Below are positions 6,522-15,310 of a stretch of DNA of 64,000 bases, piece after piece (positions within the stretch are counted from its first letter, which is position 1; each line of letters starts with the position of its first letter). The stretch is from Caballeronia grimmiae (lineage in GTDB: Bacteria > Pseudomonadota > Gammaproteobacteria > Burkholderiales > Burkholderiaceae): contig NZ_JFHE01000010.1 of NCBI RefSeq assembly GCF_000698555.1, forward strand, positions 116,991 to 180,990. Reading direction: 5' to 3'. Position numbers and translations under genes: made by a program. The notes under the pieces were generated by a model. The model was not told the DNA's origin. It worked only from the letters and a program-made list of their open reading frames with translations, and made no database searches.

Positions 6522-9023
6522 CTAGCGCGGACCCGTGACGACGAACGGCGCGGCGGACGACTCCGCATTGATCGCCTCATCCGCGAACGGAAACCGCCGC
6601 CATTGTTTCGCCGAGAAAAGGCGCGTGGCGTCGCCGAAATGCGGCGAGGCAGGATCGTCCGATTCGGCGGGCGCGAGCAGCGTGTCCGCTTCGACGCCTT
6701 GCGGCCCGTTTCCGGTGAAGGTCACGACTTGCAGGTAGCTGTCGCCCTCGCCGTTCGCGTCCATCGGATACCCCTTCGCGTCCAGCGGACGCCCCGCGCA
6801 CACGACCGCGAAATAGCCCGCTTCGTCGCAACCGCCGAACAGCGGGACGCGTGCGCCGTCGCGCGTCGTATAGAGCAGATCGCCACGGCGCGAATCGAGC
6901 GCGAAGCCGTTCAACCGCAGCGACAGCGCGGCTCCGCCCAGCGCCTGCCGGATCTCCTGCACGACGGCGGGATTGCTGGTGTTCAGGCCGCTCGGCGTCG
7001 TCAGCGGACGCGATGGATCGAAGCGCGTCGCGAAAAGACGCTCGGGCGGGATGCGCATCAGACGCTGCCACAGTTCGTCCCAGAGATTCGCGCCGCGCGC
7101 ATCGATATCCGCTGTGCCGTTCCAGTTGCGCAGCACGTCGCAGGCGTCGTTGAGCGCGCTGGCCGCGTCGCCCGGCGTGCAGACGGCGTCGAGCAGCGGC
7201 TGCCGATAAAGCGCCTCCGACATCGATTTCGCCTCCAGCACCGCCGATTCCACCGCCTCGCGCGTGACCCCGGCGCTTTCCCGCTGCAGCCGCGCGGCAA
7301 GCAGATGCCCGTAGCGCGTGCGCAGCGACTGCTCGTAGCGCGTCGCCCCCGCGATGCGCGGATAGCCCGAAAGCGGCGCGTTCGCGTTCGTGAGCCAGTA
7401 ACTGTCGTTGAAGTTGCCGACGTAATCGCCGCGCGCCGTGCTCGGCATCTGATCGACGGGCAGCGTTCCCCGCTGCGTCCACGCGCACGCGCTTTTCGAG
7501 CCGTCGAGGAACGGCACGCCGGGCATGCGGCTCGCGAGCGCACGGCCGGCGGGCGGCGTGCAGGCATCGGCGAGCGCGTCGGATACGCCGGGCATCACGC
7601 CGATGTCCGCGAACCACGCGCGCGGATCGCCACGGCCGATCGCGAACGTGTTGGCCCACGGAATCGCCGCATAGCGCTTCTGGATGCCGATGAAATCGTC
7701 GAGCGACCGCGCCTGGTTCCACGCGAAAAAATTCTCGAAGCTGCGCACGTTGTCCGCGTTCGGGTCGGCGAGTGCGTAGGCGCGCTGCGCGTTCCAGCCG
7801 AGCGCGGCGTTGAGCGTCGACAGATCGACGACCGGGCCGAAGCGCGTCCGATACAGCGTGCGCGCCACCGGTTCGATCGAGCCGTCGGCGCGGCGTACGC
7901 GCACGGAGAGCGGGACGGGCGTCATCGGTTCGGTCGCGCCATCGAAGCGGTAGCGCGTGGGATCGGCGGGATCGAGCGTCAGTTCGAAGAGGCCGAAGCG
8001 GCGCGCGGTCGACACCGTATGCGTCCACGCGATGTTTTCGTTGAAGCCGAGCACGATCAGTGGCACGCCGAGAAACGACACGCCCGCTGCGTCGAGCCGG
8101 CCGGGAATCGTCAGTTGCGCCTGATAGAAACGATCCGGACCGCGCCAGAACCAGTGCGGATTGCCGAACAGGATGCTGCGCTTGTCGCGCGTGATCGGCG
8201 CGCCGAAGGCGAGCGCATTGCTGCCGATGCCGGGCAATTCGCCTACGGGATAACGGAGATCGCTCGCGCGGACGTTCGACGCGAGCGCGTTGCCTGCGAC
8301 GCGCTGCGCAGACGGAACTAGCTCGGGCGGCTGATCGACACTCGCATCGAGCGCGCTGCCGACGCCCGGTGCACCACGCACGGCATCCGGCCCGCCCGAC
8401 ACGGCTCCCGCCTTCGGTGGATGCGCCGCCGCGATTGCCTCAACGAATCTTGCCGATCCGCCCGCCAGATTCGCCGCGATCAGCCGCCGGTAGATATCGT
8501 CCGGCTCGATCTGGCCGACCCACGGCTCGCCACGGCAGGCCGCATGAGCGCCGGGAAAGTTGCCGGCGTCGAGATCGGCGAGATAACGGTCGTAACCAGC
8601 AGCGAAGCCGTCGATAAGACTGCGTAAATCCGGCGATTGCGCGGCGCGATAGCGGTCGACGGCGGCCTGGTCATCGACGAGGCGGGAGAAGAAGTCAGAG
8701 TCCAGATTGCGCGGCTGGCCGAAGATCGACGGATTCGGAGGACGCGCGTCCGCACCGAAATGCTCGGATCGCTCGCCGCGCCAGGTCACGAAACCATCGG
8801 CGAGCGAACACAGATTGTCCTGCGCCTGCGCGTAGCCGTAACCGTAGCCGAGGCTGCCCCAGTCGGCGGCGCGGATATGCGGGATGCCCGACTGCGTGCG
8901 GCGAATCTCCGCGCGATACGGCGCCGCGTCGGCACTCTGCGACGCCTGTTGCGACGCGGCGCAGCCGGCGAGCATCGCGATGGCGAGCGCGCCGAGCATC
9001 GCACGACTGACGGTCTGATTCAT
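6522..9023 (-). CDS. Penicillin acylase-family lipoprotein (AHL-acylase-like)
   Basis: 833 residues of the Ntn-hydrolase penicillin amidase family, made as a precursor cleaved into alpha and beta chains. The beta chain should begin at Ser268 in GIGSNALAFGAP, where Ser is the N-terminal nucleophile. The following GNPHWFW segment is typical of the substrate pocket. Family members deacylate beta-lactams or N-acyl-homoserine lactones (PvdQ, QuiP). The N-terminus is a lipoprotein signal: positive start, hydrophobic stretch and lipobox LAGC with Cys21, so the protein is probably anchored in the envelope. No partner genes adjoin it. AHL acylase or cyclic-lipopeptide acylase are the likeliest roles; the substrate is not visible from sequence. 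Confidence 0.88.
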   Translation of the reverse strand: MNQTVSRAMLGALAIAMLAGCAASQQASQSADAAPYRAEIRRTQSGIPHIRAADWGSLGYGYGYAQAQDNLCSLADGFVTWRGERSEHFGADARPPNPSIFGQPRNLDSDFFSRLVDDQAAVDRYRAAQSPDLRSLIDGFAAGYDRYLADLDAGNFPGAHAACRGEPWVGQIEPDDIYRRLIAANLAGGSARFVEAIAAAHPPKAGAVSGGPDAVRGAPGVGSALDASVDQPPELVPSAQRVAGNALASNVRASDLRYPVGELPGIGSNALAFGAPITRDKRSILFGNPHWFWRGPDRFYQAQLTIPGRLDAAGVSFLGVPLIVLGFNENIAWTHTVSTARRFGLFELTLDPADPTRYRFDGATEPMTPVPLSVRVRRADGSIEPVARTLYRTRFGPVVDLSTLNAALGWNAQRAYALADPNADNVRSFENFFAWNQARSLDDFIGIQKRYAAIPWANTFAIGRGDPRAWFADIGVMPGVSDALADACTPPAGRALASRMPGVPFLDGSKSACAWTQRGTLPVDQMPSTARGDYVGNFNDSYWLTNANAPLSGYPRIAGATRYEQSLRTRYGHLLAARLQRESAGVTREAVESAVLEAKSMSEALYRQPLLDAVCTPGDAASALNDACDVLRNWNGTADIDARGANLWDELWQRLMRIPPERLFATRFDPSRPLTTPSGLNTSNPAVVQEIRQALGGAALSLRLNGFALDSRRGDLLYTTRDGARVPLFGGCDEAGYFAVVCAGRPLDAKGYPMDANGEGDSYLQVVTFTGNGPQGVEADTLLAPAESDDPASPHFGDATRLFSAKQWRRFPFADEAINAESSAAPFVVTGPR

Positions 9024-9224
9024 CGGTCACGGTCCTCCGATCACTCGATTGGGCGGAAGCCCGGGCGGAATGTCGGCCAGTATCGCACCGTGCGGCGCGC
9101 GGGCACCGCCAAAAGTTAGCTCCGGCTCATGGCGCGTCGCGGCGTCGCTTGCAGCGTCAGCGGCAAAGCATCGGCGGGTTGCACAATGGGAGACTGAGTC
9201 CGCGCACGAGAATAAAGAGTTTCG

Positions 9225-9410
9225 ATGACCTCATCCGAGCAAACACCCGGCGACCCGCGCCCGACGCCGCCCGAACGCCCATCGCCGGACGAGTGCTGCC
9301 ACAGCGGCTGCCATCCGTGCGTCTTCGATCTCTATCAGGACGCGCTCGACCGCTACGAGCAGCAATTGCGTGCGTGGGAAGCGCGGCATGCGCCGGGCTT
9401 GCAGGGGTAG
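9225..9410 (+). CDS. Small oxidoreductase-like domain protein
   Basis: 61 residues. After a proline-rich N-terminus it carries the DECCHSGCHPCVFDLYQDALDRY motif region, the signature of the oxidoreductase-like domain (PF09791), with the four Cys arranged C-C-x3-C-x2-C. The function of this domain is not established, and the Cys cluster may bind metal. The gene stands alone on the plus strand between the acylase gene and the DUF1993 gene. A purine-rich stretch (AGAATAAAGAG) precedes the ATG. Confidence 0.78.
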   Translation: MTSSEQTPGDPRPTPPERPSPDECCHSGCHPCVFDLYQDALDRYEQQLRAWEARHAPGLQG

Positions 9411-9508
9411 CCGCGGTCATTCGAGCGCCCGATAGCGCACGGCGCTATCCTTGTCGTCCTTTCGACAAGAGGACCGCGAAGGTCCGCACAATCAAGGAGC
9501 GCAAGAAC

Positions 9509-10018
9509 ATGTCCCTCTCGATGTATCGCGCGTCGATTCCGGTTTTTATTCGCGGGCTGGAAGTGTGCTCGTCCCTGCTGGAGAAAGGCGCAGCCTTCGC
9601 CGATGAGAAAGGCCTCGCCCACGCCGATGTGATCGGCGCACGCCTCGCGCCCGACATGTTGCCGCTGGCCGCGCAAATCCAGCGCGCCAGCGATACGGCG
9701 AAGCTTTCCGCGCAACGCCTGTCGGGCGTCGAAGCGCCGCGCTTCGAGGACGACGAGGACAGCTTTGCAAAGCTGCAGGAGCGCATCGCGAAGACGATTG
9801 CGTATCTGAAGAGCATCGATCGGGCCGCGCTCGCCGATAGCGAATCGCGCACGGTCACGCTCAAGTTTCCGGACTTTTCGCCGTCGTTTTCAGGCGTCGA
9901 TTATTTGCTCGGCTTCGGGCTGCCGAATTTCTATTTTCACGTCGTCACGACGCACGACATCCTGCGCCATCTCGGCGCGCCGATCGGCAAGCGCGACTAT
10001 CTCGGCGCGCTCAAGTGA
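9509..10018 (+). CDS. DUF1993 family protein
   Basis: 169 residues starting at ATG 9509 behind a clear AAGGAG ribosome site; the open frame extends upstream to 9149 but without supporting signals. The sequence (MSLSMYRASIPVFIRGLEVCSSLLEK, then LAPDMLPLAAQIQRASDTAK) is typical of DUF1993 proteins, which are distantly related to the DinB four-helix fold. The C-terminal PNFYFHVVTTHDILRHLGAPIGKRDYLG block is strongly conserved in the family and contains His residues that could bind metal. Function is unknown. It is convergent with acvB and appears monocistronic. Confidence 0.88.
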   Translation: MSLSMYRASIPVFIRGLEVCSSLLEKGAAFADEKGLAHADVIGARLAPDMLPLAAQIQRASDTAKLSAQRLSGVEAPRFEDDEDSFAKLQERIAKTIAYLKSIDRAALADSESRTVTLKFPDFSPSFSGVDYLLGFGLPNFYFHVVTTHDILRHLGAPIGKRDYLGALK

Positions 10019-10037
10019 GCATTTGAACCGAGTGCAA

Positions 10038-10063
10038 GCCGCTCGATGAGACCATCGGGCGGC
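10038..10063. terminator. 11-bp hairpin between convergent DUF1993 and acvB genes
   Basis: Arms GCCGCTCGATG and CATCGGGCGGC pair over 11 bp with one G-T wobble and a 4-nt loop (AGAC). It sits 20 bp after the DUF1993 stop and 43 bp from the acvB stop. There is no U tract, so it is only a tentative bidirectional terminator. Confidence 0.4.
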
Positions 10064-10105
10064 GCTGCCAGCACGAAGCAAAGCCTGGCTTGACGTCGGG
10101 CGGAC

Positions 10106-11386
10106 TCAGGCTCCCGCCCGCGCCGCGATCTGCTTGCGCCAGCCGGTCAGAATGCGCCGCGCGAGCGCATCGTAATCGCCGCCGAAGTGGTGATCGCCCG
10201 GCAGCTTCACGACTTCGATGCCCGTCTTGGTAAGCGTCGGGCACAGCGTGTCGTCTTCCTTTTCGCCGTAGATGCACTGAACCATCGCGGGCGGCAGCTT
10301 CGTCAGTTCGGGCTTGACCTTCAGCGCCTTCTCGCTCGCCTTCATGCCGAGCCAGCCCGTCACGCGAATCTGAAAATCCGCCTCGGGCGCGAAACCCATC
10401 AGCGAGACATAGGACACTTGCGCGCGTACCGCATCCGGCAAGCGGTTGTACGCGAACGGCATCACGTCCGCGCCGAACGAGTAGCCGACGAGCGCAACGT
10501 GGTTCGTATGCCAGCGCGCGTTGTAAGTGCGAATCACTCGCGCGATGTCCGTTGCCGTGCGCTCCGGCGACTTCTCGCTCCAGAAGTAGCGCAGCGAATC
10601 GATACCGATCACCGATACGCCATCGCGTTGCAGCGCGAGCGCCATCGTCTTGTCGAGATCGCGCCAGCCGCCGTCGCCGGAAATGACGATGGCGAGCAGG
10701 TCGGTCGGCTTCGCGGCGCGCAGTTCGATGAGTGGCAGATCCGAGACATCGTTATCGACGGGCGCTTCCGCCTTCTTCAGATGCGGCGCCGTCATCGCGA
10801 CGATCGCATCGGCCCGGGAGCGGCCCGGCTGCAACGCGGCGCGCTCCAGGAAACCGGGCAAGCCCTTCATGTGGATGATCGTCGGGTCGGGCGGACACGG
10901 CTTGAAGCGCGCGTCGAGTTGTGCATCCGCCGCCAGCGACACCGCGCCCGCCACCGTGTTGTCAGGAGCCTGCGTCAAAGCCTGCTCGCTGACCATCGCG
11001 CCTTGCCCGGAGCCCGCGAAAATCGGCGAGAAATAGCGGCTTGTCTGCACGGTGCGTTCGAGCTGATGGCTCATGTCTTCCGCATCGCCGACGAGGTTGT
11101 GGCATGTCTCCTTCTTTTCCGTCGCGAGGCGCGCGGCATAACGCGGCGTATCGACGCCGACGACCATCGCGCCTTTCGCCGCAAGCGCATCGGCGGCCTG
11201 GGCATCGGCGGGGCTCCAGCCGGACTTATCGGAGAACAGGACGACGAAGCCCGTCATTTCGCCTGCGGGCTTGGTCAGCGTCACCTGCCCGTAGCGGCCG
11301 CCGGAAATGGTGGAGGCGTGGGCCGCGCCGAGGATCGATACGCCCAGAACGGCGAGCGCCGCCAGTTTCTTGCCAAAGTGAATCAT
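10106..11386 (-). CDS. acvB: AcvB/VirJ-family serine hydrolase (probable lysyl-phosphatidylglycerol hydrolase)
   Basis: 426 residues from ATG 11386; the frame is open further upstream, but this ATG overlaps the mprF stop as ATGA and is followed by a signal peptide (MIHFGKKLAALAVLGVSILGAAHA), so the product is periplasmic. The VirJ/AcvB family is an alpha/beta hydrolase. The nucleophile elbow VGYSFGADVMPF and the C-terminal PGDHHFGGDYDALA (catalytic His region) are visible, along with a degenerate first hydrolase half. Agrobacterium AcvB is known to hydrolyse lysyl-phosphatidylglycerol, and homologues (AtvA) lie next to lpiA/mprF, as here. It is therefore expected to balance the product of MprF. 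The older 'virulence' name refers to T-DNA transfer in Agrobacterium and need not apply. Confidence 0.88.
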   Translation of the reverse strand: MIHFGKKLAALAVLGVSILGAAHASTISGGRYGQVTLTKPAGEMTGFVVLFSDKSGWSPADAQAADALAAKGAMVVGVDTPRYAARLATEKKETCHNLVGDAEDMSHQLERTVQTSRYFSPIFAGSGQGAMVSEQALTQAPDNTVAGAVSLAADAQLDARFKPCPPDPTIIHMKGLPGFLERAALQPGRSRADAIVAMTAPHLKKAEAPVDNDVSDLPLIELRAAKPTDLLAIVISGDGGWRDLDKTMALALQRDGVSVIGIDSLRYFWSEKSPERTATDIARVIRTYNARWHTNHVALVGYSFGADVMPFAYNRLPDAVRAQVSYVSLMGFAPEADFQIRVTGWLGMKASEKALKVKPELTKLPPAMVQCIYGEKEDDTLCPTLTKTGIEVVKLPGDHHFGGDYDALARRILTGWRKQIAARAGA

Positions 11387-13980
11387 GAACGCCAGCCTCC
11401 CGCCAGCAGCGAAAGGTCCGCCAAAGTGAAAAATACGCCGACCGAACCGGACGCCGCCAGATAGCGCGGCTCCCAGTGCGGCTGGAACTTGCTCTTGAAG
11501 CCGCGCAAACCGCGGAAGTTGTAGAAACGCCCGCCGAAGCGCCACACCAGTCCGGCGAGCCGGTGCCAGTGCGAGGCAAGCGGCGTCGGCTCCATCCCCG
11601 AAAGCGGCGCGATACCGAGCGACAGCGAGCGGAATCCCGCTTCCTTCAGATGCAGCGCGAGCTTCGTGAAGAGATACTCCATCGCATACGACGACGCATT
11701 CGCGACATGGCGCATCACGCCGACGGTCGCTTCGGTGTTGAGGTCCGTCGTCATGAAGGTGACGAACGCGACCGGCGCGCCCGCCTGACGCACGAGCAGC
11801 ACCGATTGCGCCGCCAGATAGTCTTCATTGAACGCGGCGACCGAGAAGCTTTTCTCACGCGCGGAGCGGCTGTCGAGCCAGTCGTCGGAAATCTCGCGCA
11901 GCATCGGCATGCATTCGGCGATACGGTCCGGGCCGATCAGTTCGGTGTCGAAACCATCGCGTTCGCCGCGCTTGAGCGCGTAGCGCAGATGGGCGCGGTG
12001 CGAGCCCTTCAGATCGAAATCCGCCAGCGCGACGTGCGCTTCCTCGCCCAGTTTCATCAGCGTGAGACCGGCGTCCAGATAGAGCGGCAGGGCATCGGCG
12101 CGCACCTGATAAAACGCGGCGCGGCCGTTGTGCTTGTGCGCCAGCGCGACGAACTCGCGAATCAGCCCCGCCCACTCGCTGCGCGGGCCGACCGGATCGT
12201 GCAATGCGGCCCACGTGCGGCCATGTTTCGCGTACATCAGGAAGGCTTCGCGCGATTCGGAGAACAGGAAACTCTTGTCGCCCATCATCGCGAGGCCGGC
12301 GTCGCTACGCTCCTGTGCGCGGAAAATGCGCGCGGCGTTGGCGAGATCCTGCGGCGCGGGCTTCACGAAGCGGCCCGCCGCCGGACGCAGCAGTTGCCAC
12401 ACCGCGAACGCCGAGGCGAACACGCCGGCGGCCAGCGTCGCGCGCAACGCCCGCGGGGCGCGCTCGTCGAAGGCGAATTGCCACCAGAGGTCGGTGTCGT
12501 AGGGGACGTCGCGGAACGCGAAGAACATGATCCACACGGCCACCGCCATCACCATGCCGACCGAGAACAGCCACGTCAGCGTGAAGCGCTCCGCAAAAAG
12601 CGAGGCCCGGCGATTGAACCGCTCGCGCGTCGCGACGAGCAGCACGATCAGGAACGCGAGCACGCCCGCTTCGATGAACGCCAGGCCTTTCGCGAGCGAC
12701 AGCGCGAAGTTCGCCACCGCGAGAATCAACGCGAGCCACCACGCGGCGTCCAGCCGGCGCATCAGGCCACGCGCGACGAACAACAGCAGCACGCCGAGCA
12801 CGCTGCCGAGCAATTGCGAGCCTTCCAGCACCCACAGCGGCACGACGGTCTGGAGCAACGCGATACGCATCTTGAAGGCGGGCGTCGCGCCGGAGATGAC
12901 GAGCATCGAGCCGGCTGCGAACGTGACGATCGCCAGGAACAGCGGCGCAAGCTGCGACACGCGATGCGGGCGCAGAAACGCGAAGCGGCCCTTGAGCGCG
13001 CGGCCCTCGAACGCGGCCATCACGCCGGCGGAGAGAATCAGCGGCAGGCCGAAGTAGATCGCGCGATACGCGAGCAGCGCGGCGAGCACGTCGGGCGTCG
13101 CGACCTCGCGGCCCAGCGCGAAGACCATCGCCGCCTCGAATACGCCGACGCCGCCCGGCGTGTGGCCGATCATGCCGAGCAGCATCGCCGCCGAGAACAC
13201 CGTCATGAACTCGGCGAGGCCGACGTGCGCGCCGGGCAGCATCGCCCAGAGCGCGAGGCCCGCGCCGAAGACATCGACGATGGCGAGCGCCGTCTGGGCG
13301 ATGAAATCGCGGCGCGTCGGCACGTTGAACGCGAGCCACTTCCAGCGCGAACGCAGCGTGCGCTGCTCGCGTCCGCAGAAGACGAGCATCGCGACGAATA
13401 CGGCGAGAAGCGCCGCGCCGATCGCGCGCAGTATCGCCGGGGAAAGGTGCATCATGCCGGCGAGCGTGCCCGCCGAAGCGACCATGCCGACGGCCGTCAT
13501 GAACGCCAGCGACAGCGCGAGCGTCACGCCCGTGAAAATCGACAGGCGGCCCACTTGCGCCGCAGTGACGTCCGCGGCGCCGTACACGCGGCAGCGCACC
13601 GCACCGCCCGTCAGCGCGCCGAAGCCGGTGACGTTGCCGAGCGCGGAACCGACCGTCGCGCCGACCCACAGCAGCGAGCGCGGCACGGTCACGCCGATAT
13701 GACGCAAGCCGATCGCGTCGCGCCCGACAAGCGCGGCGAAACTGAGCGCCGTCGCGAACAGCGCCCCGCCCCACGCTTGCGGCGTGAGCAGGCGCAGGGA
13801 ACGGACGACGGACTTGTAATCGACCGAATGCGACAGATGCTGGAACACGACGAGCAGCAGCGCGCACACGACGACCGTCAGCGCGGGCGCCGCGAAGCGC
13901 TGCAAATCGGGAAAGGCGCCTTGGGAATCTCCGGGCGTGGAGTGGGCGCGAAGCCGGGCGAACAACTTTCTGCGAGACAT
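11383..13980 (-). CDS. mprF: Bifunctional lysylphosphatidylglycerol synthase/flippase MprF
   Basis: 865 residues, typical for MprF/LpiA. The N-terminal 480 residues are a multi-pass membrane flippase with many hydrophobic helices and the GNVTGFGALTGGAVRCRVYG and GHTPGGVGVFEAAMVFALGRE motifs of UPF0104. Further helices lead into a C-terminal cytosolic synthase domain (DUF2156, GNAT fold) with blocks such as FLMYAKHGRTWAALHDPVG and LGIAPLSGMEPTPLASHWHRL. The enzyme transfers lysine from Lys-tRNA to phosphatidylglycerol and moves the product to the outer leaflet, lowering surface charge against cationic peptides and acid. Its stop overlaps the acvB start by 4 nt (ATGA), indicating translational coupling. 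Confidence 0.95.
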   Translation of the reverse strand: MSRRKLFARLRAHSTPGDSQGAFPDLQRFAAPALTVVVCALLLVVFQHLSHSVDYKSVVRSLRLLTPQAWGGALFATALSFAALVGRDAIGLRHIGVTVPRSLLWVGATVGSALGNVTGFGALTGGAVRCRVYGAADVTAAQVGRLSIFTGVTLALSLAFMTAVGMVASAGTLAGMMHLSPAILRAIGAALLAVFVAMLVFCGREQRTLRSRWKWLAFNVPTRRDFIAQTALAIVDVFGAGLALWAMLPGAHVGLAEFMTVFSAAMLLGMIGHTPGGVGVFEAAMVFALGREVATPDVLAALLAYRAIYFGLPLILSAGVMAAFEGRALKGRFAFLRPHRVSQLAPLFLAIVTFAAGSMLVISGATPAFKMRIALLQTVVPLWVLEGSQLLGSVLGVLLLFVARGLMRRLDAAWWLALILAVANFALSLAKGLAFIEAGVLAFLIVLLVATRERFNRRASLFAERFTLTWLFSVGMVMAVAVWIMFFAFRDVPYDTDLWWQFAFDERAPRALRATLAAGVFASAFAVWQLLRPAAGRFVKPAPQDLANAARIFRAQERSDAGLAMMGDKSFLFSESREAFLMYAKHGRTWAALHDPVGPRSEWAGLIREFVALAHKHNGRAAFYQVRADALPLYLDAGLTLMKLGEEAHVALADFDLKGSHRAHLRYALKRGERDGFDTELIGPDRIAECMPMLREISDDWLDSRSAREKSFSVAAFNEDYLAAQSVLLVRQAGAPVAFVTFMTTDLNTEATVGVMRHVANASSYAMEYLFTKLALHLKEAGFRSLSLGIAPLSGMEPTPLASHWHRLAGLVWRFGGRFYNFRGLRGFKSKFQPHWEPRYLAASGSVGVFFTLADLSLLAGGWRS

Positions 13981-14282
13981 GCGTTATGTGATCTTGCTGG
14001 CGCCGCAGCCTGACGATGAAACCGCCGGCTGCCGCGCGAATCGTTGTAGTGGGGCCGCGTGTGATGCACAGTGGGCGAGGCTTGGGCTTTCGACCGTTGC
14101 GCTCGCGCCATGCGAAACGTTGTGAACTGAGAAACGTCTGTATAACGGCTACGGTTGACCCGACTTGACTGCTATCGACGAAACCGTCGCTGCCGGGAGC
14201 GATGGCTGCTCATCGAAAAAGCCGCGTCGCGAACCATCGGCGCAAAGACTAAGCGGATACCGCTCACTGAGGGATCGGATAA
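13981..14282. other. 302-bp intergenic region between mprF and a lipoprotein gene
   Basis: Divergent promoter region with no convincing ORF. A TATAAC hexamer preceded 15 bp earlier by TTGTGA (around 14120-14146) is a weak candidate promoter toward the plus-strand lipoprotein gene. I see no repeat or RNA structure in it. Confidence 0.4.
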
Positions 14283-14630
14283 ATGAGAAAAACTGTCGCA
14301 AATGCGTTGATGGCTTGTTTCACGCTTGGTCTCGCCGGATGCGCGACCACGGACGACGCCCTGCTCAAGACCGTGCCGATCGGCTCGGGCACGTCGACTC
14401 AGGCGACCTTCGATTTCGTGCGCTGCGTGAAGGACAGATGGACGCCGCTCGGCGGCCCGGTGCGTGAATACGCGCTCGGCACGGATAGCCAGGCCGTGTC
14501 GGTGAAAGGCGCGGGCGGCGCGTCGATGGTGCTCGTCGTCGCGCAACCCGCCGCGCGAGGCACCGGCTATACGATCTACGGCGAAATCGCGGCGAGCCGG
14601 TACGTGACGGCCACTCACCTGTGCGACTGA
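14283..14630 (+). CDS. Small putative lipoprotein, unknown function
   Basis: 115 residues with a lipoprotein signal peptide: charged MRKT start, hydrophobic core and lipobox LAGC (Cys at about residue 20). The mature part has two Cys (FVRCVKDRW and HLCD at the very end) that could form a disulfide, and is otherwise short beta-rich sequence. I do not recognise a named family. It is convergent with another lipoprotein gene 10 bp downstream; similar small lipoproteins are common in Burkholderiaceae. Codon use resembles the neighbours. Confidence 0.75.
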   Translation: MRKTVANALMACFTLGLAGCATTDDALLKTVPIGSGTSTQATFDFVRCVKDRWTPLGGPVREYALGTDSQAVSVKGAGGASMVLVVAQPAARGTGYTIYGEIAASRYVTATHLCD

Positions 14631-14640
14631 AGCGTCGCGC

Positions 14641-15198
14641 TTACGAGGACTTGCCGTTGCGCAGGTCTTCGCCCGCCAGATGCGTGCCGACGATGCGCCC
14701 GATCAGATAGCCGTCGGAAGCACACGCGTTCGTGCGCTCCTTGCCGTTCCACTGGATTTTGTAGTCGTCGTCTTGAGAGTGGACGGCGGAGGCGTCGAAC
14801 TTGACGAGCTTGCGCTTGGGCGGCTTGCCGCCGCTGTTGCGCATTTCCTCGCCGACGAGCCGGTTCCAGGTCAGCGCGTAGCCATAGCGGACGCCATCGG
14901 CAAAAGCCGCGTTGTCGCAGACCTGAGCGGGCGGCGTCACCTTGACCGTCATGCGATACCCGCTCGCCCCGCCGACGACGATGCGCTGTTCCGTCGGCCC
15001 CGGCGCGGGCGCGGCGGCTTTCGATGCCGCTGCGGCGGCGCTCGCGGCCCGTGCCGCCGATGCGGCGGAAGCGGCGGCGGCCGCGTCGGCGCTGGCCTGC
15101 TGCTCGGGGAGCGGCGCACACGCGCCGAGTGCGAACGCCGTTGAAATTGCCGCTACACACGCGAAGGCCTTGCCGGCGCCTTTCATTCTGTTGACCAT
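14641..15198 (-). CDS. Alanine-rich putative lipoprotein
   Basis: 185 residues from the ATG at 15198, chosen because an AGCAGG stretch precedes it; a GTG at 15219 and an ATG at 15186 are alternatives. The signal sequence ends in lipobox LGAC. It is followed by a 45-residue low-complexity Ala/Ser stretch, probably a flexible tether, then a folded domain with segments such as CDNAAFADGVRYGYALTWNR and ACASDGYLIGRIVGTHLAGED. Four Cys in the mature part may pair. Function is unknown. The gene is convergent with the preceding small lipoprotein gene. Confidence 0.78.
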   Translation of the reverse strand: MVNRMKGAGKAFACVAAISTAFALGACAPLPEQQASADAAAAASAASAARAASAAAAASKAAAPAPGPTEQRIVVGGASGYRMTVKVTPPAQVCDNAAFADGVRYGYALTWNRLVGEEMRNSGGKPPKRKLVKFDASAVHSQDDDYKIQWNGKERTNACASDGYLIGRIVGTHLAGEDLRNGKSS

Positions 15199-15310
15199 CG
15201 ACCTGCTATTCACCTGCACTCATCCCGTCTTAGAAATAGTCCTAGCGTTACCTTACCATCCCGGCGTGTAATGCTCGGATTTTTGAGAATCGGGGAGACG
15301 CCGTCTGAAA

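Noticed and set aside
6510..8321. 603-codon open frame opposite the acylase gene
   Set aside because: Antisense shadow of a well-supported gene; composition is almost entirely Arg/Ala/Val/His with no family motif.
11476..14013. 845-codon open frame opposite mprF
   Set aside because: It is fully antisense to mprF, is extremely Arg/His/Glu-rich in the manner of high-GC shadow frames, and has no ribosome site or recognisable domain.
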